From DASYQD01 sp036005845 (GTDB taxonomy: Bacteria; Acidobacteriota; Thermoanaerobaculia; Multivoradales; JAIOJS01): 27,320 nt of DNA. The position numbers were made by a program, and so were the translations under genes. The notes under the pieces were generated by a model. The model was not told the DNA's origin, made no database searches, and saw only the letters and a list, made by a program, of their open reading frames with translations. Position 1 is the first letter of the stretch, and each line of letters starts with the position of its first letter. Shown piece after piece: positions 24,650 through 27,320 of this stretch. The DNA lies in NCBI GenBank assembly GCA_036005845.1, contig DASYQD010000065.1, positions 1 to 27,320 on the forward strand, written 5' to 3'.

Positions 24650-25084
24650 ATGCGCACGCTCGCGCGCGCCGTCTTCTTCCTCGCCGCGTTGCCGGCCATC
24701 GTGCGGGCCGCGCTGCGCGTCAGCTGGCTGCAGCGCCGGCTGCCGCTCGACGAGTTGGCGGCGCGCCTCCGCGCCGCGCCGCGGTTCGCGCTGCCGCTGC
24801 TGCGCGACAAGCCGGAGTGGTTGCTCGCCTCGCTCGATCGCTTGCTGCCGCTGCTGCCGCCGCGCGGCTACGGGCGGTGCCTCAAGCGCTCGCTGCTGCT
24901 GCTCGACCTCTGGTCGCGATGCGGCCTGCGTCCGCGGCTCCACCTGGCGGCGCCGGTCGAACGCACCACGGGGCATCGCGAGAGTCATGCGTGGGTAACG
25001 GTCGAGCCGCGTCTCGACGTCGCTCCCTCGGCGATCGCTCTCGGCACCTCGGCGGAGGGTTACCCGGAGGCATTCGTCCTCTGA
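24650..25084 (+). CDS. Transglutaminase-like protein, lasso-peptide B2 (McjB C-terminal) type, orphan
   Basis: A 144-residue protein matching the Transglut_core3 / lasso-peptide B2 fold: GRCLKRSLLLLDLWSRCGLRPRL with candidate nucleophile Cys77, and SHAWVTVEP with His113. In lasso systems B2 cleaves the leader peptide. Here no precursor, B1 recognition protein or C cyclase is nearby, so the role is unknown. The N-terminus has a hydrophobic stretch (~8-24). ATG 24650 is preferred over an upstream in-frame ATG at 24617, because the shorter form starts at a family-like position. The stop TGA overlaps the probable CTG start of atpZ (CTGA), which ties its translation to the ATP synthase genes. Confidence 0.8.
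   Translation: MRTLARAVFFLAALPAIVRAALRVSWLQRRLPLDELAARLRAAPRFALPLLRDKPEWLLASLDRLLPLLPPRGYGRCLKRSLLLLDLWSRCGLRPRLHLAAPVERTTGHRESHAWVTVEPRLDVAPSAIALGTSAEGYPEAFVL
25066..25084 (+). promoter_or_regulatory. Ribosome site and CTG start/stop overlap for atpZ
   Basis: GGAGG (25066-25070) lies ten bases before CTG 25081. The four bases CTGA contain both the atpZ start codon and the stop of the preceding gene. No ATG, GTG or TTG occurs in the atpZ frame close enough to include its conserved N-terminal part. Confidence 0.55.
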
Positions 25085-25317
25085 GCGCCGATCGCCGCGA
25101 TCCATCGGGCGAAGCGTGGGGCGCGCAGAAGGCGCTCCAGGTGCTGGCGCTGGCGTTCCTCTTCCCCGCGGCCATCGTCGTCGGCTACCTCGGCGGCCGC
25201 TGGATCGGCGGCCAGGCCGGTTGGCCGACGGCGGGCGCCGTCGTGGGCATCGCCCTTGGCGCCGTCGCCGGCTTCTGGCAGCTCTACGTGTTCCTGCGCC
25301 GGCCGATCTCGCGATGA
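25081..25317 (+). CDS. atpZ: AtpZ/AtpI-family small membrane protein
   Basis: A 78-residue protein. A short charged head (SADRRDPSGEAW) precedes two hydrophobic helices: LALAFLFPAAIVVGYLGGRWIGG, then VVGIALGAVAGFWQLYVFL, ending in a basic tail. This two-helix hairpin with GxxxGRWxGG is characteristic of AtpZ, the small accessory protein encoded at the head of many atp operons. It is thought to help assembly or Mg2+/Ca2+ supply of the F1F0 synthase. CTG 25081 is the best start; GTG 25141 would remove part of helix 1. AtpI follows after 22 bases. Confidence 0.78.
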   Translation: MSADRRDPSGEAWGAQKALQVLALAFLFPAAIVVGYLGGRWIGGQAGWPTAGAVVGIALGAVAGFWQLYVFLRRPISR

Positions 25318-25339
25318 TCGGTCTGCGCGGGAGGGGTTG

Positions 25340-25738
25340 ATGGAACCGGTCGACACCGGCGAGGTGGCGGCGGCGAGCGTGCTGCGCCGCATCGAGATCG
25401 TCGCCGCCCTCTACGGAGTAGGCGCCGGTGTCGCGTTCGCCGCCGCCGTCGGCTGGCGGCGCGGGCTCGCCTTGACAGCCTCGGCGGCCGTCAGTATCGT
25501 CGCGCTCCGCAGTCTGGAGGGGGTGGTTCGCCGTCTCCGCGCCGCGGCGGAGGAAGCTCCTCCGGGGCTCGGCTGGCAGTACCCGCTGCGGCTCCTCCTG
25601 CTCGTCGGTCTCGTCCTCCTCCTGCTCGTCGGCTGGCGCGACCTGCTGGCAGTGGTCCTGGGGCTGTCGGCGGTGCCGCTCGCGCTGCTCGTCGAGGCCG
25701 GTCTCCAGCTGCCGTCGCGCTCCCACACGAAGAACTAG
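25340..25738 (+). CDS. atpI: ATP synthase subunit I (AtpI)
   Basis: A 132-residue integral membrane protein. ATG 25340 has GGGAGGGG (25329-25336) upstream. Four helices are apparent: ~20-38, ~43-58, ~82-98 and ~100-120. The middle loop is charged (RRLRAAAEEAP). Size, four-helix layout and position directly between atpZ and atpB identify it as subunit I, which assists assembly of the c-ring in several bacteria. Sequence conservation in this family is low, so the call leans on context. Confidence 0.75.
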   Translation: MEPVDTGEVAAASVLRRIEIVAALYGVGAGVAFAAAVGWRRGLALTASAAVSIVALRSLEGVVRRLRAAAEEAPPGLGWQYPLRLLLLVGLVLLLLVGWRDLLAVVLGLSAVPLALLVEAGLQLPSRSHTKN

Positions 25739-25757
25739 TCCGCGATCGCCATCGGTC

Positions 25758-26456
25758 ATGCAAGAGCACCACTCGATCCTCTACGGCCCCGTCAACGCGC
25801 TCTGGCACCGGCTCGGCGGGCACGTCGAGGTGCCCGACCACCTGGTGATGTCGTTCTTCGTGGTGACGCTGCTGCTCGCCATCTTCATCCCCGTCGGCCT
25901 GTCGCTGCGCGAGGAGGCGCCGAGCCGCTTCCAGGTGTTTCTCGAGCAGCTCGTCGGCGGCCTGCGCGGCATGATCGAGGCGCAGGTGGGGCACGGCGCC
26001 GGCGACCGCTACCTGGCCTTGATCGGCGCCTTCACGCTGTTCATCTTCACCTCCAACGTGATGGGGTTGTTCTTCTTCCTCAACCCGCCCACCGCCAACG
26101 TCAACGTCACCTTCGGCCTGGCGGGCATCTCGTTCGTGCTCTACAACGCCATCGGTATCCGTAAGCACGGCGTTCACTACATCAAGCACTTCCTCGGGCC
26201 GATCTGGTGGCTGACGCCGCTGTTCTTCGTCATCGAGCTGATCTCGCACGCGGCGCGCTGGCTGTCGCTCGGCCTGCGTCTCTTCGGCAACATGACCGGC
26301 GAGCACATGGTGTCGGGCGTGTTCAACCGCCTGGTGCCGCTGCTGGCGCCGTTGCCGATCATGGCGCTCGGGCTCTTCGCGGCGGTCATCCAGACCTTCA
26401 TCTTCATCATGCTAACGACGGTGTACATCGCCGGCGCGGAGGCGGAGGAGCACTAA
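25758..26456 (+). CDS. atpB: F0F1 ATP synthase subunit a
   Basis: A 232-residue membrane protein forming the proton/ion half-channels beside the c-ring. The diagnostic SLGLRLFGNMTGEH holds the essential Arg174, which separates the two half-channels. The last long helix reads LFAAVIQTFIFIMLTTVYIAGA with the conserved Gln. The N-terminus contains HHSILYGPVN, as in many short a-subunits. Five to six helices are visible. ATG 25758 has no strong Shine-Dalgarno sequence; translation probably continues from atpI, whose stop is 19 bases upstream. It is followed by atpE; genes for subunit b and F1 are absent here and must lie elsewhere. Confidence 0.96.
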   Translation: MQEHHSILYGPVNALWHRLGGHVEVPDHLVMSFFVVTLLLAIFIPVGLSLREEAPSRFQVFLEQLVGGLRGMIEAQVGHGAGDRYLALIGAFTLFIFTSNVMGLFFFLNPPTANVNVTFGLAGISFVLYNAIGIRKHGVHYIKHFLGPIWWLTPLFFVIELISHAARWLSLGLRLFGNMTGEHMVSGVFNRLVPLLAPLPIMALGLFAAVIQTFIFIMLTTVYIAGAEAEEH

Positions 26457-26517
26457 CCCCCCTTTGCGCCCCCACCCCTGGCCGGCGGGCGGCACCGTGA
26501 TTCACAGGAGCGGACGA

Positions 26518-26850
26518 ATGACGTCTAGACGCGTGTTTGTGATCGGGATCCTCCTGCTCGCCGTGCTGGCCCTGCCGGCGATGGCGCAGGACAACGCGGC
26601 TGCCGGCACCGGCGGCGGCAGCAGTGCGGTCAACCTCGGCATCATCGGCGCCGCCTTCGCCATCGGCGTGGCGGCGGCGGGCGGCGCGGTCGGCCAGGGC
26701 AAAGCGGTCTCGGCCGCCTGCTCGGCGATGGCGCGCAACCCCGGAGCGGCCCCCAACGTCCGCTTCGCCCTCATCCTGGGCCTGGCGCTCATCGAGTCGC
26801 TGGTGCTCTACGCGCTGCTCATCGCCATGCGCGGCGCGGGCCTCTTCTAA
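26518..26850 (+). CDS. atpE: F0F1 ATP synthase subunit c, with cleavable-looking N-terminus and sodium-type ligand pattern
   Basis: A 110-residue protein; ATG 26518 has AGGAG (26506-26510) seven bases upstream. Residues 1-24 look like a signal peptide (RRVFVIGILLLAVLALPAMA-QD), followed by a Gly/Ala-rich spacer. The c-subunit proper starts near residue 38 as a two-helix hairpin. Helix 1 has GGAVGQG with Gln60. The polar loop is ARNPG, with Arg73. Helix 2 has LALIESLVLYALL with ion-binding Glu93, Ser94 and Tyr98. The spacing Gln-13-Arg-20-Glu equals that of the Ilyobacter c-subunit (Gln32, Arg45, Glu65, Ser66, Tyr70), whose ring binds Na+. Thr67 of that set is Leu here. A strong terminator follows. 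Confidence 0.96.
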   Translation: MTSRRVFVIGILLLAVLALPAMAQDNAAAGTGGGSSAVNLGIIGAAFAIGVAAAGGAVGQGKAVSAACSAMARNPGAAPNVRFALILGLALIESLVLYALLIAMRGAGLF

Positions 26851-26902
26851 GTCCAGCCCTTCGCGTGCCCGGCTGCTGCGCCGGGCAATCTCGACCGTAA
26901 GT

Positions 26903-26939
26903 CGGCGGCGTCCCTGGACGGGGACGCCGCCGCCTTTTT
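26903..26939 (+). terminator. Intrinsic terminator after atpE
   Basis: CGGCGGCGTCCC (26903-26914) pairs perfectly with GGGACGCCGCCG (26921-26932) around a six-base loop. TTTTT (26935-26939) follows closely. This is the clearest Rho-independent terminator in the window and closes the atpZ-I-B-E transcript. The rest of the 239-base gap up to the sigma-factor gene shows no other gene. Confidence 0.88.
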
Positions 26940-27089
26940 GGCGCGCCGCTTGCGAGGCCGCGAACGCGGCCGCCGTGGCCGCCAGCCGTCGCCGCAGCCC
27001 TTCGCTGCCCGCAGTTTGAACCCTCGCGGCGGGTTCCCACAACTGATGGCATGTCCCATGCGTATTACGAGATGCGGGGGGAGCTGTCC

Positions 27090-27320
27090 ATGAACCCAGT
27101 GACCAAGAAAGAGGACCTCCACCAGCGGGGGTGGGACTTCGAGGCGGCGGCGATGCCGTACCTCGATCCGCTCTACAACGCCGCCTACCGCATGGCCCGC
27201 AACCCTCAGGATGCCGAGGACCTGGTCCAGGAGACCTACCTCAAGGCCTACAAGTACTACGACAAGTTCGAGGAGGGGACGAACCTCAAGGCCTGGCTGT
27301 TCAAGATCCTGAAAAACACC
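27090..27320 (+). CDS. ECF sigma factor, SigR/RpoE-like (3' truncated by window edge)
   Basis: The first 77 residues of an extracytoplasmic-function sigma factor. Region 2 is clear: LYNAAYRMARNPQDAEDLVQ (core binding), ETYLKAYKYYDKF, and EGTNLKAWLFKILKNT, which leads into the -10 recognition helix. The GTNLKAWL...KNT pattern is closest to the SigR group, which in actinobacteria controls the thiol-oxidative stress response with a zinc anti-sigma factor. That partner would be downstream and is not visible. ATG 27090 has GGGGGAG (27076-27082) upstream; in-frame ATGs at 27072 and 27051 are alternatives. It is separated from atpE by the terminator. Confidence 0.9.
   Translation, partial: MNPVTKKEDLHQRGWDFEAAAMPYLDPLYNAAYRMARNPQDAEDLVQETYLKAYKYYDKFEEGTNLKAWLFKILKNT

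Noticed and set aside
24650..25317. A lasso-peptide biosynthesis cluster
   Set aside because: Only a B2-like gene is present. No precursor, B1 or asparagine-synthetase-like cyclase was found on either side.
26851..27089. tRNA or small RNA gene in the gap after atpE
   Set aside because: No cloverleaf or TPsiC-like GGTTCRA segment was found. The only strong structure is the intrinsic terminator.

Overview
The window is 27.3 kb of uniformly GC-rich, tightly packed chromosomal DNA from a Gram-negative bacterium. Diderm markers are present: LPS-core heptose genes, lipoproteins with lipoboxes, beta-barrel proteins ending in F, an MltA lytic transglycosylase and a type IV pilus ATPase. The style of gene content (a BlaI/M56 pair with an Ala/Pro-rich tail, a split F0 operon atpZ-atpI-atpB-atpE, many GTG starts) fits Acidobacteriota or a neighbouring deep phylum, but that placement is inference. 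An aerobic coproporphyrinogen oxidase (hemF) suggests oxygen use. There are no rRNA or tRNA genes, CRISPR arrays, transposases or phage genes that I can support.

Layout. 1-1961 (+): the 3' end of an aldehyde dehydrogenase-like gene, then two translationally coupled membrane proteins of unknown function. 2011-2148: a large palindromic non-coding element between convergent genes. 2167-7508: an envelope module. A Nudix hydrolase and mltA (-) diverge from blaI and a large blaR1-like M56 metallopeptidase (+). The divergence point carries two back-to-back 16-bp operator dyads. 7530-14404 (-): a histidine kinase, a sigma-54-dependent response regulator and an M14 carboxypeptidase form an operon. A good -24/-12 promoter precedes it, with a candidate upstream activator palindrome about 100 bp further up. 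14684-17468 (-): a carboxypeptidase-regulatory-domain beta-barrel protein, preceded by a ComF phosphoribosyltransferase. 17650-18246 (+): a small beta-barrel protein. 18243-23596 (-): hemF, rfaE1, rfaE2, a heptosyltransferase and pilB, all on one strand. 23660-24593: two convergent lipoproteins with overlapping 3' ends. 24650-26850 (+): an orphan transglutaminase-like (lasso B2-type) gene coupled to atpZ, then atpI, atpB and atpE, closed by a strong terminator. 27090-end (+): the start of a SigR-like ECF sigma factor.

The most interesting parts are (i) the BlaI/M56 system. Its receptor has no penicillin-binding sensor. It carries a long Ala/Pro-rich hinge and seven 34-residue S-[DS]-Y repeats outside the membrane, and its operators sit at the start of a peptidoglycan lytic enzyme. 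(ii) The kinase/regulator/carboxypeptidase operon appears to carry its own sigma-54 control region. (iii) The c-subunit has a Q/E/S/Y ligand pattern like that of sodium-binding rotor rings. (iv) A probable CTG start couples atpZ to the orphan transglutaminase-like gene.
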